Shown here: positions 24,136 through 32,329 of the stretch, one piece after another
Layout: each line of letters begins with the position of its first letter
Position numbering within the stretch: position 1 is the stretch's first letter
Assembly (NCBI GenBank): GCA_024743095.1
Contig: JANSXF010000003.1
Coordinates: forward strand, 1 to 64,000
Length of the DNA: 64,000 nucleotides
Direction of reading: 5' to 3'
DNA from: Flavobacteriaceae bacterium
GTDB taxonomy: Bacteria; Bacteroidota; Bacteroidia; Flavobacteriales; Flavobacteriaceae
Made by a program: the position numbers and the translations under genes
The notes under the pieces: generated by a model
What the model was told of the DNA's origin: nothing
Seen by the model: the letters and a program-made list of their open reading frames with translations, nothing else
Database searches by the model: none

Positions 24136-25417
24136 ATTCCAATTGCTTATTAAGTTCTTCCGACTTGCGGCGGGCCACGAAATGCCCATATAATATTAAT
24201 GTACTTACTATACCGATTACAGCAACGGCATAGGTGCCATAGACGAAAAACTTGAGCCATGATACATCGGCCTGTCCAAAATTCTTGTAGAGCAACACCA
24301 AAATGCTTCCCAAATAACCAAAGGCATCGGCAATATAGATCAGAAAACCCGAGTTTCCCTTTACTTTAAAAGTGGCAATAAACCGGTCAAAAAAGAGACA
24401 GTTGAACGGCACATAACAGATGTAGAGTCCAAACCCAGTACAGACCATCCAAACAAACGGGTCCAACACCCCGGTTTGAAACATTATGGTACTGACCACC
24501 AATACCAAGGTCCCTAGGATAAGCAGGGCATGATAGGTAAGCAAGGCTTTAAAGTTATCTTTCACATAAAAGATGGCCCCGATAATCAAAAGCACTACAA
24601 GGGCAATGATAATTTCGGAGGTAGAATAAACAGAGGCATTCCCTTGATAACCGATACTATCCCACAATTCTCGGGCAAAATTGTCACGAAAATCCCTAAA
24701 AGCCGTCAAAAAAGTATAGAACAACACTATGATGAGCAATGGGAACATAAACTTCTTTAATAAGCTTTTTCTATCTGCAGCTGTCATCGGTATCCGCTCG
24801 GTTCGATTGGCAATATCCTCAGGGGTTGGTGGAGGTACCCGTTGCAACAAATACGAACATATCAAAAGAGGAAAAAGGAAGAGTGCCCCGGTTACGGACG
24901 GCATCCAAAACTCGCTAACCCCCCATGAATTCACCACAAATAACCCGACCGATTTTACCACTCCACTTGATACAATAAAGCTTGAGGACAGTACTACTCC
25001 CAAAATATCGGTAAACCTACGTCCTTCTATATAGGAGAACACAATGCCCCAGATCATGCCCAATGGAAAACCGTTAAGGAACATAAATGGAATATTGTAC
25101 GGGGTGGGTACCCATGCAAATAGCACTAGCGAAATTTCGGCAAGTACTATAAGAGAAATTAGGTAAAGTAATCTTCTATTGGGCTTTAATTCGGATATCA
25201 CCTTAATGCCCACAAATTTGGAAAGGGCATACCCAAGTACCTGGGCAATCACCAAAAGAATTTTGTAATCCACTCCTATAAAGGAGAGTCCTTCAAAAGA
25301 GGCCACGGAAAATGGTTTCCTAAAGGCGTACATACAAAAGTATGTGCCAAAGGCAGCAAGCGAAGCATGCAGCAGAAACCCAAACCCTGATCGCTTTGTG
25401 AGCGTACTTTTACCCAT
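24125..25417 (-). CDS. DUF5690-family multi-pass membrane protein (MFS-like transporter)
   Basis: This 430-residue protein has about 12 hydrophobic segments and the MFS-like early phrase TYFCMYAFRKPFSVASF, which places it in the DUF5690 family. The opening resembles organophosphate:phosphate antiporters (GlpT/UhpT group), which often carry YFxRxxF-type sequences. That link is my reading, not an established function. It is the first gene of the operon with an FAD amine oxidase and a phosphonatase-like hydrolase. It is therefore a good candidate for the inner-membrane importer of the phosphonate or phosphate ester. Confidence 0.75.
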   Translation of the reverse strand: MGKSTLTKRSGFGFLLHASLAAFGTYFCMYAFRKPFSVASFEGLSFIGVDYKILLVIAQVLGYALSKFVGIKVISELKPNRRLLYLISLIVLAEISLVLFAWVPTPYNIPFMFLNGFPLGMIWGIVFSYIEGRRFTDILGVVLSSSFIVSSGVVKSVGLFVVNSWGVSEFWMPSVTGALFLFPLLICSYLLQRVPPPTPEDIANRTERIPMTAADRKSLLKKFMFPLLIIVLFYTFLTAFRDFRDNFARELWDSIGYQGNASVYSTSEIIIALVVLLIIGAIFYVKDNFKALLTYHALLILGTLVLVVSTIMFQTGVLDPFVWMVCTGFGLYICYVPFNCLFFDRFIATFKVKGNSGFLIYIADAFGYLGSILVLLYKNFGQADVSWLKFFVYGTYAVAVIGIVSTLILYGHFVARRKSEELNKQLEYGQ

Positions 25418-25653
25418 AAATGTTTACAAATAATAAAAATATGTTTCAAATTACTCACATTTATAAGGATAAAACCTGCCTTTTCAGTTTAAATAATTGT
25501 TAGCTATCCATTATCTTTTTACAGGCATTTATTGCCATATCAAATTTTCCAAAAACCTCCAATCCAAGTTAAAATGTTGTGTTTACGGGTTCATCCCGCA
25601 TTTCGGAAAATTCAGGCTATATTAGCGTGCACAACCAGCTGAACAAATTGTTT

Positions 25654-25665
25654 TGTCCATGGACA
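25654..25665. promoter_or_regulatory. 12-bp palindrome before the symporter gene
   Basis: TGTCCATGGACA is a perfect palindrome 19 nt before the ATG of the sodium-solute symporter at 25685. It lies in the 267-nt divergent gap with the DUF5690 operon. It could be a repressor site. I found no second copy, so this stays tentative. Confidence 0.3.
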
Positions 25666-25684
25666 GAACACCAAATATTATACT

Positions 25685-27334
25685 ATGGCACTTATTTCGT
25701 TTTTGGGATTCACACTATTGGTAGGAATCATATCGTGGTGGTCCGTTAGAAAAACAGATGAAACATCGTCGGATGGTTATTTCTTGGGAGGCAGAAGCCT
25801 TACCGCTGGAGTAATAGCGGGCTCCTTGCTGCTGACCAACCTATCCACGGAACAAATTGTAGGGCTAAACGGAAGCGCTTACAAAGATGGGCTATCGGTA
25901 ATGGCCTGGGAAACCTTGGCCGCACTCGCCATCGTGGTAACGGCCATGTTCCTCCTACCCCGCTACCTTAAGGGTGGATTAACAACGGTTCCCCAGTTTT
26001 TGGCCAAACGTTTTGATGTGGCCACAAAGACCATAACCTCTGGATTGTTCCTCACAGGTTACGTAGTGGTTCTGCTTCCTGTCATATTATATTCTGGTTC
26101 GGTCGCCATAAGTGGTATGTTCGATGTTCCCGGATTATTGGGGGTTTCGGACTCCACAGCCTTGGTAATCTGTATCTGGGGCATTGGCATCATCGGTTCC
26201 ATTTATGCAGTTTTTGGTGGATTGAAAGCGGTTGCGGTTTCAGATAGTATCAATGCCGTTGGTCTTATTATCGGTGGTATCATGATTCCGGTTTTTGGTC
26301 TGATGGCCATAGGTGATGGGAGTGTGATGGGAGGATTGGAAACCTTAATGGCAGCAAATCCGGAACGTTTTGATTCGACCGGGAATCCGGGACAGGAGGT
26401 GCCATTTTCCACCATTTTCACCGGAATGATGCTGGTTCAGCTTTTCTATTGGGGGACCAACCAACAAATTATTCAACGGGGACTGGGAGCAAAGAACCTT
26501 GCCGAAGGGCAAAAAGGACTTTTATTAGCAGCATTTTTAAAAATTCTAGGGCCTATTATCCTAGTGTTGCCCGGAATGATCGCCTACTACTATTTTGAAG
26601 GGGGGTTGGCCAGCAGTGACCTTGCTTATCCAGAATTGGTACGGGCCGTACTTCCAAAACCATTGATGGGCTTCTTCGCCGCAGTACTTTTCGGGGCCAT
26701 TTTGAGTTCTTTCAATAGTGTACTCAATAGTTCGGTAACCTTGTTCGGAATAGACATCTACAAGCAGCATATCAACAAGAATGCATCGGAAATGACCGTG
26801 GTAAAATATGGCAAGGTGTTCGGCGTATGCTTGGCTCTTGCGGCCATGTTCATAGCACCGCTTATTGCCAACGCGGGCAGCTTGTTCAATTATTTGCAGG
26901 AAATCAATGGTATTTATAGTATTCCCATCTTCACAATTATCGTGGTGGGCTATCTCACTAAAAGAGTTCCTGCCATCGCGGCAAAAATTGGTATCCTTTC
27001 AGGCTCTGTTCTTTACATTATCAGTCAATTTATCGTGGGGCCAAGAATGGTCGCCAACGCATTGGCTGAAGCAAAAGCAAACGGAGTTACCGATGCTGCC
27101 GAACTTAATTTGATAGAGGCCGGTGCATACCCTCATTATTTGCACGTAATGGCAATCCTGTTTATTTCAAACATTGCTATTATGTTGATCATTGGTAAGT
27201 TTTATCCAAGAAAGGAGCCTTTCCAATTGGAATATACCAAGCAAGTATCCATAGAGCCTTGGAAACACGTAAAATTGGCAAGTGCATTTATTGCCATAGT
27301 CGTAATTGGAATCTATATCTATTTTGCGAGGTAG
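25685..27334 (+). CDS. Sodium:solute symporter (SSS/SLC5 family)
   Basis: This 549-residue inner-membrane protein has about 14 hydrophobic helices. Family motifs include DGYFLGGRSLTAGVIAGSLL, TEQIVGLNG and, in the middle, QQIIQRGLGAKNLAEGQKG. A late region, FNYLQEINGIYSIPIFTIIV, corresponds to the sugar/inositol-type members. It is clearly paralogous to the symporter at 55457-57061, which is paired with inositol oxygenase. It is divergent from the phosphonate-type operon and convergent with a LytS/LytTR pair, sharing a bidirectional terminator with it. The solute is unknown; sugar, inositol or a breakdown product of the neighbouring locus are possible. Confidence 0.92.
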   Translation: MALISFLGFTLLVGIISWWSVRKTDETSSDGYFLGGRSLTAGVIAGSLLLTNLSTEQIVGLNGSAYKDGLSVMAWETLAALAIVVTAMFLLPRYLKGGLTTVPQFLAKRFDVATKTITSGLFLTGYVVVLLPVILYSGSVAISGMFDVPGLLGVSDSTALVICIWGIGIIGSIYAVFGGLKAVAVSDSINAVGLIIGGIMIPVFGLMAIGDGSVMGGLETLMAANPERFDSTGNPGQEVPFSTIFTGMMLVQLFYWGTNQQIIQRGLGAKNLAEGQKGLLLAAFLKILGPIILVLPGMIAYYYFEGGLASSDLAYPELVRAVLPKPLMGFFAAVLFGAILSSFNSVLNSSVTLFGIDIYKQHINKNASEMTVVKYGKVFGVCLALAAMFIAPLIANAGSLFNYLQEINGIYSIPIFTIIVVGYLTKRVPAIAAKIGILSGSVLYIISQFIVGPRMVANALAEAKANGVTDAAELNLIEAGAYPHYLHVMAILFISNIAIMLIIGKFYPRKEPFQLEYTKQVSIEPWKHVKLASAFIAIVVIGIYIYFAR

Positions 27335-27350
27335 AAGCTGAATTTGAAAC

Positions 27351-27380
27351 AAAAAAAGCCCGGATGTTCCGGGCTTTTTT
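27351..27380. terminator. Bidirectional intrinsic terminator
   Basis: The stem AAAAAAGCCCGG / CCGGGCTTTTTT surrounds a 5-nt loop at 27364-27368, with A-run and T-run on opposite sides. It works in both directions and lies between the convergent symporter and response-regulator genes. The response-regulator stop codon overlaps its last bases. Confidence 0.88.
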
Positions 27381-28068
27381 ATAGGATGCTTTTTAAGAAA
27401 TTGTCTTTATAGGCCCTCCCCATGGGTATTTTGGCGCCGTTGGTCAGCAACACCATGTTACCGGAAATACGGTCTATTTTTTTGGTATTGATGATATGGG
27501 ATTTGTGTATTTGGTAAAATTGACTGCCCCCCAACACTTCCATCCAGTGCCGCAGGGGCTCATTGGACAATATTTTTTTTTCCTTTAGATGAATCTCTGT
27601 GTAATCGGAATCAGAGGCAATCGTGTAAATATCCCTAACCAAAACCTTGATATGTTCATGACTGGATTTTACATAAATCTCAGTAAGTGGAGTGGTATCA
27701 TTTTTGGATATGACATGCTCATGTTTTGCATTTACCTTGTTCACGGCCTGTAAAAACCGCTGGAAAGAAAATGGCTTTAAAAGATAGTCCACCACGTTCA
27801 AGTCGTATCCTTCAAGTGCATATTCGGAGAAAGCGGTAGTGAAGATCACATGTGGCGGATCTGGAATACTCTTCAAAAAATCGAGACCATTGATCTTGGG
27901 CAGGTGAATATCCAGAAACATAAGATCTACCGACTCTTTGTTCAAGAACTCCATAGCTGTCAGTCCATCAGAAAAAACCTGTACCAACTGCAATGTGGGC
28001 ACGTCCTGAATAAACTTCTTCAATATCCGCTGTGCCGGCGGTTGATCTTCAACAATGATACACCTCAT
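27379..28068 (-). CDS. LytTR-family response regulator
   Basis: This 229-residue protein has a receiver domain (about 1-120) with the phospho-acceptor Asp53 in FLDIHLPKING, acidic residues near the N-terminus (VEDQ), and a Lys in LLKPFSFQRF. A LytTR DNA-binding domain follows (about 130-229), with HIKVLVRDIYTIASD and FYQIHKSHIINTKKI. It starts 3 nt after the kinase gene and ends in the shared terminator. It should bind promoter repeats when phosphorylated by the partner kinase. Targets are not visible here. Confidence 0.93.
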   Translation of the reverse strand: MRCIIVEDQPPAQRILKKFIQDVPTLQLVQVFSDGLTAMEFLNKESVDLMFLDIHLPKINGLDFLKSIPDPPHVIFTTAFSEYALEGYDLNVVDYLLKPFSFQRFLQAVNKVNAKHEHVISKNDTTPLTEIYVKSSHEHIKVLVRDIYTIASDSDYTEIHLKEKKILSNEPLRHWMEVLGGSQFYQIHKSHIINTKKIDRISGNMVLLTNGAKIPMGRAYKDNFLKSIL

Positions 28069-28071
28069 AAC

Positions 28072-29070
28072 CTAAATCTTTTCCAATTCCAGCTTTAGAA
28101 ACACCTTATAACTGTTATCGGTCTCCTCTATATGCAAAATATGCTTTTTTGGGTAAAGAAGTTCAAGGCGCTTCTTTACATTTTTTAAACCGATCCCTTT
28201 GGCAACACTGTCCAAACTGAAACCCGGCTCATAGTTGTTCTTGCATCGAAATTCCAATATAGAATTTTTGAGTTTTACCGAAATATCTATCTCAATATCG
28301 GAAGATTGACCGGATTGGCTATGTTTGAATGCATTTTCGATGAATACGATCAAGATTAAAGGTGCGATCCTGTATTCCCCCTCAATATCGTCCACATCAA
28401 ATTGCACTTCGCCCCTATCCTCTATCTGCAACTTGTACAGGCGGATGAAGTTGCCCAATTGTTCCAGTTCCTTTTTCAAGGGCACCAATTTTTCCTTGGA
28501 TTCGTATAACATATATCTCAGCACGCCGCTCATCTCGAGTATGATCTCCGGTGTCTTGGGCGATTCTTGCAAGGCATAAGAATATAGGTTGTTCAGGTTG
28601 TTGAACAAAAAATGGGGGTTTATTTGACTGCGCAGAAATTGAAGCTCACTTTCTTGAATAGTTGACTCTAGTTCATCTATCTGGGCTTGCTTCTTAAGGG
28701 CGTCCCATCCAAATTTACATCCCGACAGAATGAACATTACAGGTAAAATTCCCAAAAGGGAAACATAGACTCCCGGAAAAGTAGTCCCCCTCTTGGTACC
28801 TGGGAAAATAATTGGTTCCAACACCACCTCTTCTATCACAATAACAATGGAGACCACGATGGCAGAACCCAAGAAAAACTGTAAATATTTCTTTTTGTAT
28901 AAAAATTTGGGCATTAAATAGTATGTCACCGCCACGGTGGCCACACTATAAAGGGAAAGAAATATGGCACGGTGGACCACTATATTTCCCGTATTCCTGT
29001 CGAACGAGAAAAAAAGCAGTACCAATACATGCAGTACAATCTGGAAAAGAAGTTCCTTTTTAGAAATCAA
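28072..29070 (-). CDS. LytS-type (HisKA_7TM-less) sensor histidine kinase
   Basis: This 332-residue kinase has four hydrophobic segments in the first 125 residues and then a helical linker. The His_kinase family motif INPHFLFNNLNNLYSYA is near 155. A short HATPase region has VFIENAFKHSQSG and GIGLKNVKKRLELLY. It pairs with the LytTR regulator directly downstream. The start appears to be TTG at 29068-29070; no ATG precedes the first membrane segment, and TTG codons slightly upstream are also open. The signal it senses is unknown. Confidence 0.88.
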   Translation of the reverse strand: MISKKELLFQIVLHVLVLLFFSFDRNTGNIVVHRAIFLSLYSVATVAVTYYLMPKFLYKKKYLQFFLGSAIVVSIVIVIEEVVLEPIIFPGTKRGTTFPGVYVSLLGILPVMFILSGCKFGWDALKKQAQIDELESTIQESELQFLRSQINPHFLFNNLNNLYSYALQESPKTPEIILEMSGVLRYMLYESKEKLVPLKKELEQLGNFIRLYKLQIEDRGEVQFDVDDIEGEYRIAPLILIVFIENAFKHSQSGQSSDIEIDISVKLKNSILEFRCKNNYEPGFSLDSVAKGIGLKNVKKRLELLYPKKHILHIEETDNSYKVFLKLELEKI

Positions 29071-29330
29071 TACAATACAGTTAATTTAGCCAAAACTATA
29101 TATAAAACCGCTGTTAAAGAAAAGTAGCTTTACCAACAACCATATTTACCCCCTCAACGACATTTTATTTATTGCCATGCTTAATCGATTGGTTGATTGA
29201 GGGTTAAGCCATGTTGTTCACGGAAAATATTTATATTTTAAGTTTTAAATGACCATATTTAGTTGAAATTTTTATCTAATATTGGTTAAAAGCATTATAA
29301 ACAAGACTACTAACACTTAATCACACAATC

Positions 29331-29891
29331 ATGAAAAAGACACTTTTCGCAATTACATTTTTGACGACCCTTATGGTTTCCGCCCAATCCACTTGGAAAT
29401 CTGACGGAGCGCACTCCAAGGTCGGTTTTGGCATTTCGCACTTAATGATCTCTACAGTTGAAGGGCATTTTAGCGATTTTGACATAACGGCAACGGCTAC
29501 CGATACCTTTGACGACGCCGAATTTATGGTGGACATTAAAACCACGAGTATTGATACCGACAACGATAGACGTGACGACCATTTGAGAAGCGCCGATTTT
29601 TTTGAAGCGGAAAAGTATCCTTCCATTACTTTTAAGAGTACAAGCTTTGAGAAAACCGGGGACAAGACCTTTAAACTTTTGGGCGATTTGAGTATGCACG
29701 GTGTTACCAAACCGGTTACCCTGGAAGGCACTGTGAACGGAATAATTACCGATCAACGCAGTCAAAAATTGAAAGCAGGGCTAAAGCTTACCGGAACCGT
29801 AGACCGATTGGCATTTGGAGTTGGCGGTGATACACCTACATTGGGGGATGAAGTGGAGTTGACCATCCACTTGGAAATGGCCCAACAATAA
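29331..29891 (+). CDS. YceI-family secreted lipid-binding protein
   Basis: This 186-residue protein has a signal peptide (about 1-18, ending VSAQ). It is a typical YceI beta-barrel, with WKSDGAHSKVGFGISHLMIS, DDHLRSADFFEAEKYPSITF and LTMHGVTKPV-like text (here LSMHGVTKPVTL). YceI proteins bind isoprenoid or amphipathic molecules in the periplasm. The gene stands alone. Upstream is a 260-nt AT-rich gap with no clear operator. Immediately after its stop begins the left end of an IS256-family remnant. Confidence 0.93.
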   Translation: MKKTLFAITFLTTLMVSAQSTWKSDGAHSKVGFGISHLMISTVEGHFSDFDITATATDTFDDAEFMVDIKTTSIDTDNDRRDDHLRSADFFEAEKYPSITFKSTSFEKTGDKTFKLLGDLSMHGVTKPVTLEGTVNGIITDQRSQKLKAGLKLTGTVDRLAFGVGGDTPTLGDEVELTIHLEMAQQ

Positions 29892-29945
29892 AAAAAGACA
29901 CTATCCCAATAAGGGTGTAAGTTGAAAATAACGGGGTTGGGCTTT

Positions 29946-30274
29946 TTAGAGCCTGACCCTTTTTTCATAAATCGTGAGGAACTGGTTCAGGATGATGCCC
30001 CAGTTCCTTATAGGCATTGACCACTTCTCGGTGGCCTCCCTTGTGGCCAAATATACCCCCCGAAGGAGGTCCTCACTTTCTTTTTGGAGTGTCCGTTGCG
30101 CTTGTTGGTATTGGACGAGCGCTTGCGCCTTTCATAATCCAGGTGGCCGTCCAGTTCCCCTTCCAGCATCTTCTCGATGCCGCGCTTCTGGAGTTCCTTG
30201 AGAAAACCGTTGAGCTCGTCTCCCGATTTGAACTGCTTCAGGAAATCCTCGTTGAACAATCCTTCTTTCTTCAT
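29946..30274 (-). pseudogene. IS256-family transposase, N- and C-terminal fragments only
   Basis: From ATG 30274 the frame reads MKKEGLFNEDFLKQF and continues to the conserved SSNTNKRNGHSKKKVRTSFG, the N-terminus of an IS256 (Mutator-like) transposase. It then breaks in a run of six C (30056-30061). In another frame the sequence resumes as VYLATREATEKWSMPIRNW and ends at 29946, the usual C-terminus. About 290 central residues, including the catalytic DDE region, are missing. The gene cannot encode an active enzyme. Confidence 0.85.
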
Positions 30275-30300
30275 AATGTGCAAATATTTAAAATTAGACA

Positions 30301-30333
30301 AAAAATTAGCGGGGGATGCCCCCGCTAATTTTT
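30301..30333. repeat. Perfect 15-bp hairpin inside the IS remnant
   Basis: A stem of 15 perfect base pairs (30301-30315 with 30319-30333) closes a 3-nt loop, ATG. It has a GC core and A/T tails on both sides. It lies between the right inverted end and the transposase start. It could work as a terminator in either direction, shielding the transposase from outside transcription. Confidence 0.8.
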
Positions 30334-30394
30334 ATTTACACACTTTAGAGATAGTCCTACTAAAAGAAATCTGTATGCTGCTTTCATTCGTTCC

Positions 30395-30583
30395 TTAATT
30401 ATTCTCGACCATGCCGGGCTTTACCTCAACCCTTTCAAAGTATTCAAATCCATCCATCGTCAAAATTTCATCCATAACAGGGTTATCAACAATATCATTA
30501 TTAGCATCTGGATATCTAGCTATTATGGCAAAAACTCTATTGGATTCTCTTTCAATAAAATCTTTCAATTCTTTCATATCCAA
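30395..30583 (-). CDS. Hypothetical protein, 62 residues, possibly a gene remnant
   Basis: The frame encodes an acidic, soluble 62-residue protein (MDMKELKDFIERES at the start, then RYPDANNDIVDNPVMDEILT). I recognise no family. The same frame stays open for about 25 codons before the ATG and reads like protein (KKWRDEFIKGTFSDN). It runs to a stop just after the tRNA terminator, so this may be the tail of a longer, truncated gene. It sits between the IS256 remnant and tRNA-Asn, a typical place for debris. No promoter is visible. Confidence 0.4.
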   Translation of the reverse strand: MDMKELKDFIERESNRVFAIIARYPDANNDIVDNPVMDEILTMDGFEYFERVEVKPGMVENN

Positions 30584-30642
30584 ATTATCACTAAATGTTC
30601 CTTTAATGAATTCGTCCCTCCATTTTTTATAAAAATAGGCTC

Positions 30643-30681
30643 AAAAACAAAAAACCCAATAAGTATAATACCTATTGGGTT
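30643..30681 (-). terminator. Intrinsic terminator of tRNA-Asn
   Basis: The stem AACCCAATA / TATTGGGTT (30653-30661 with 30673-30681) has further inner pairing. On the minus strand it is followed by TTTTTTGTTTTTG. It starts 8 nt past the tRNA 3' end. Confidence 0.8.
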
Positions 30682-30688
30682 ATATCTG

Positions 30689-30762
30689 CTCCCCCTCTTG
30701 GGCTCGAACCAAGGACCCTCTGATTAACAGTCAGATGCTCTAACCAACTGAGCTAAGGAGGA
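30689..30762 (-). tRNA. tRNA-Asn (anticodon GTT)
   Basis: The 74-nt minus-strand cloverleaf has acceptor arms TCCTCCT and AGGGGGA with one G-T pair, D-loop AGCTCAGTTGGTTAGAGC, anticodon stem-loop CTGACTGTTAATCAG and T-arm GGTTCGAGCC. The anticodon is GTT, reading Asn codons. The discriminator base is G. CCA is not encoded (the next bases are CAG). A terminator follows. Confidence 0.96.
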
Positions 30763-30831
30763 ATATTTTACCTTAAGCGGGTGCAAATATAATAGATTCT
30801 TTTTTACACCACAAACAAAAAAATTGCTTTT

Positions 30832-32178
30832 CTATTTAAAAAGCCATTTGTATAAATCGTTACCATTGGCAAACAGCAACAAAGCGATTAAAATAAAGAA
30901 GCCTATCATTTGGGCATACTCCAAAAATTTATCGCTCGGCTTGCGACCCGTTACCATTTCATACAACAAGAACATGACGTGTCCACCGTCCAATGCCGGT
31001 ATGGGCAAAATGTTCATAAAGGCTAAAATAATGGATATAAAGGCCGTTGTGGCCCAAAATGCCGGCCAGTTCCAAGTGTCGGGGAACATACCACCAATAG
31101 CTGCAAAACCACCAACTTCTTTATAAGCGCCTGTATCTGGATTAAATATCTTTTTCATTCCCTTGATGTAGTCCGAAAGCGTTTTTACACCCTTGTTCCA
31201 TCCAGCAGGAATGGATTCCCAGAATGAATAAGTCAATGTTCTTTGTTCCAAATAGCCTTTTTCTTTGTATTCCTCTGGGGTCATCAAAGCAACTCCCAAA
31301 GCTGCCTCTTCAGAAACATTTAATGTCAAGTCCACAATACCTCCATTGCGATTAACCTTTACAGGAACAGTACCTCCCTTGTTGGCTTCCAATATAGGAG
31401 TTACCTGGTCTTTGTACTCTACTGGTTTTCCTGCCATTTCAACTACGGCATCCCCTTCTTGCAGGCCACTATTCAAATTGGGTGATTTTTTAGGGATTCC
31501 ACTAATGATAAACGGAACCCTATAGTAAATAAAACGGGCTTTTTCTTTATCCTCAGATAAGGTTTCAATAAAATCAACAGGAATCTCTTTCTCTATTACC
31601 TGTCCATCCCTTTCAATAGTATACTTCTCACCATAGACCATTTCTGGAAGCACCTGTTGCAGGGCTTCTATCTTTTTCCCATCAATAGATAAAATTTTAT
31701 CTCCTGTCCGTATTCCCAATTCATCTCCCAAACTTTTCTCGGTAACCCAGATTCCATCCTTTAAGCTATCATTGGCGATATACTGTTCACCATAGGTAAA
31801 AACAAGCCCAATAAAAATAACAACCGCCAAAACAAAATTCACGGTAACTCCACCGAGCATAATGATCAAACGTTGCCAAGCCGGTTTGCTACGGAACTCC
31901 CAAGGCTTAGGTTCCTCCTTCATCTGTTCCTTGTCCATGCTTTCATCGATCATCCCGGAGATCTTCACATATCCGCCCAAGGGCAACCAACCGATACCAT
32001 ACACGGTCTCGCCAATTTTCTTTTTGAACAGGGAGAACTTCACATCAAAAAAGAGGTAAAACTTCTCCACCCTTGTCTTAAAAAGCTTTGCTGGGATAAA
32101 GTGTCCAAGCTCATGAAGTACGATCAAGAGCGATAAACTCAGAAAGAATTGTATGGTCTTTATAACTATTGGGGTCAT
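30832..32178 (-). CDS. rseP: RseP site-2 intramembrane metalloprotease
   Basis: The start ATG 32178 gives 448 residues. The zinc-binding HELGH is at residues 22-26 in the first membrane helix, and NILPIPALDGGH lies in the third conserved helix region. One or two PDZ-like domains lie in between (about 130-300, with SLGDELGIRTGDKI and SGLQEGDAVVEM). Three to four further membrane segments are present. RseP cuts membrane-bound anti-sigma factors or signal peptides inside the inner membrane. It could act on envelope-stress anti-sigma proteins such as the one at 36426-37211 (inference). It is divergent from the Sco gene. Confidence 0.94.
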   Translation of the reverse strand: MTPIVIKTIQFFLSLSLLIVLHELGHFIPAKLFKTRVEKFYLFFDVKFSLFKKKIGETVYGIGWLPLGGYVKISGMIDESMDKEQMKEEPKPWEFRSKPAWQRLIIMLGGVTVNFVLAVVIFIGLVFTYGEQYIANDSLKDGIWVTEKSLGDELGIRTGDKILSIDGKKIEALQQVLPEMVYGEKYTIERDGQVIEKEIPVDFIETLSEDKEKARFIYYRVPFIISGIPKKSPNLNSGLQEGDAVVEMAGKPVEYKDQVTPILEANKGGTVPVKVNRNGGIVDLTLNVSEEAALGVALMTPEEYKEKGYLEQRTLTYSFWESIPAGWNKGVKTLSDYIKGMKKIFNPDTGAYKEVGGFAAIGGMFPDTWNWPAFWATTAFISIILAFMNILPIPALDGGHVMFLLYEMVTGRKPSDKFLEYAQMIGFFILIALLLFANGNDLYKWLFK

Positions 32179-32293
32179 CCGACGTCTTTTGTTAAAACGC
32201 ACAAAAGTAACCTTTTAGGGATTGATAAAAAAACCGCATTTTTAATCCCTATATCATTTAAGAAAGATTTAGCAACAATAAGTCCCTTTATCC

Positions 32294-32324
32294 TTGAGGA
32301 ATAGTCAATTGGGTCGTAATTTTG
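32294..32324 (+). promoter_or_regulatory. Promoter of the Sco gene
   Basis: TTG at 32294-32296, a 20-nt spacer and TAATTTTG at 32317-32324 match the Bacteroidota -33/-7 consensus. The expected start is 5-6 nt further on, at the ATG of the Sco gene (32330), so the mRNA may have almost no leader. Confidence 0.55.
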
Positions 32325-32329
32325 TAAGC

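Larger units (their letters stand above)
29898..30357 (-). mobile_element. Internally deleted IS256-family element (about 460 bp)
   Basis: Imperfect inverted ends share ACTATC and a GTGTAA-type core. The left end is about 29898-29930 and the right end about 30322-30357. Between them lie only the first ~72 and last ~35 residues of an IS256-type transposase, out of frame with each other. The middle of the gene is gone. No clear target-site duplication is visible. The element is too damaged to move by itself but could be moved by a full copy elsewhere. Confidence 0.7.

Noticed and set aside
29176-29213. Imperfect dyad in the gap before the YceI gene
   Set aside because: The arms (CATGCTTAATC and GGTTAAGCCATG) need a bulge, and the position is about 120 nt from the start. 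No partner regulator or repeat copy is visible.
29890-30366. Target-site duplication flanking the IS256 remnant
   Set aside because: The bases next to the inverted ends (A-rich on the left, TACTAAAAG on the right) do not form a convincing 8-9 bp direct repeat.
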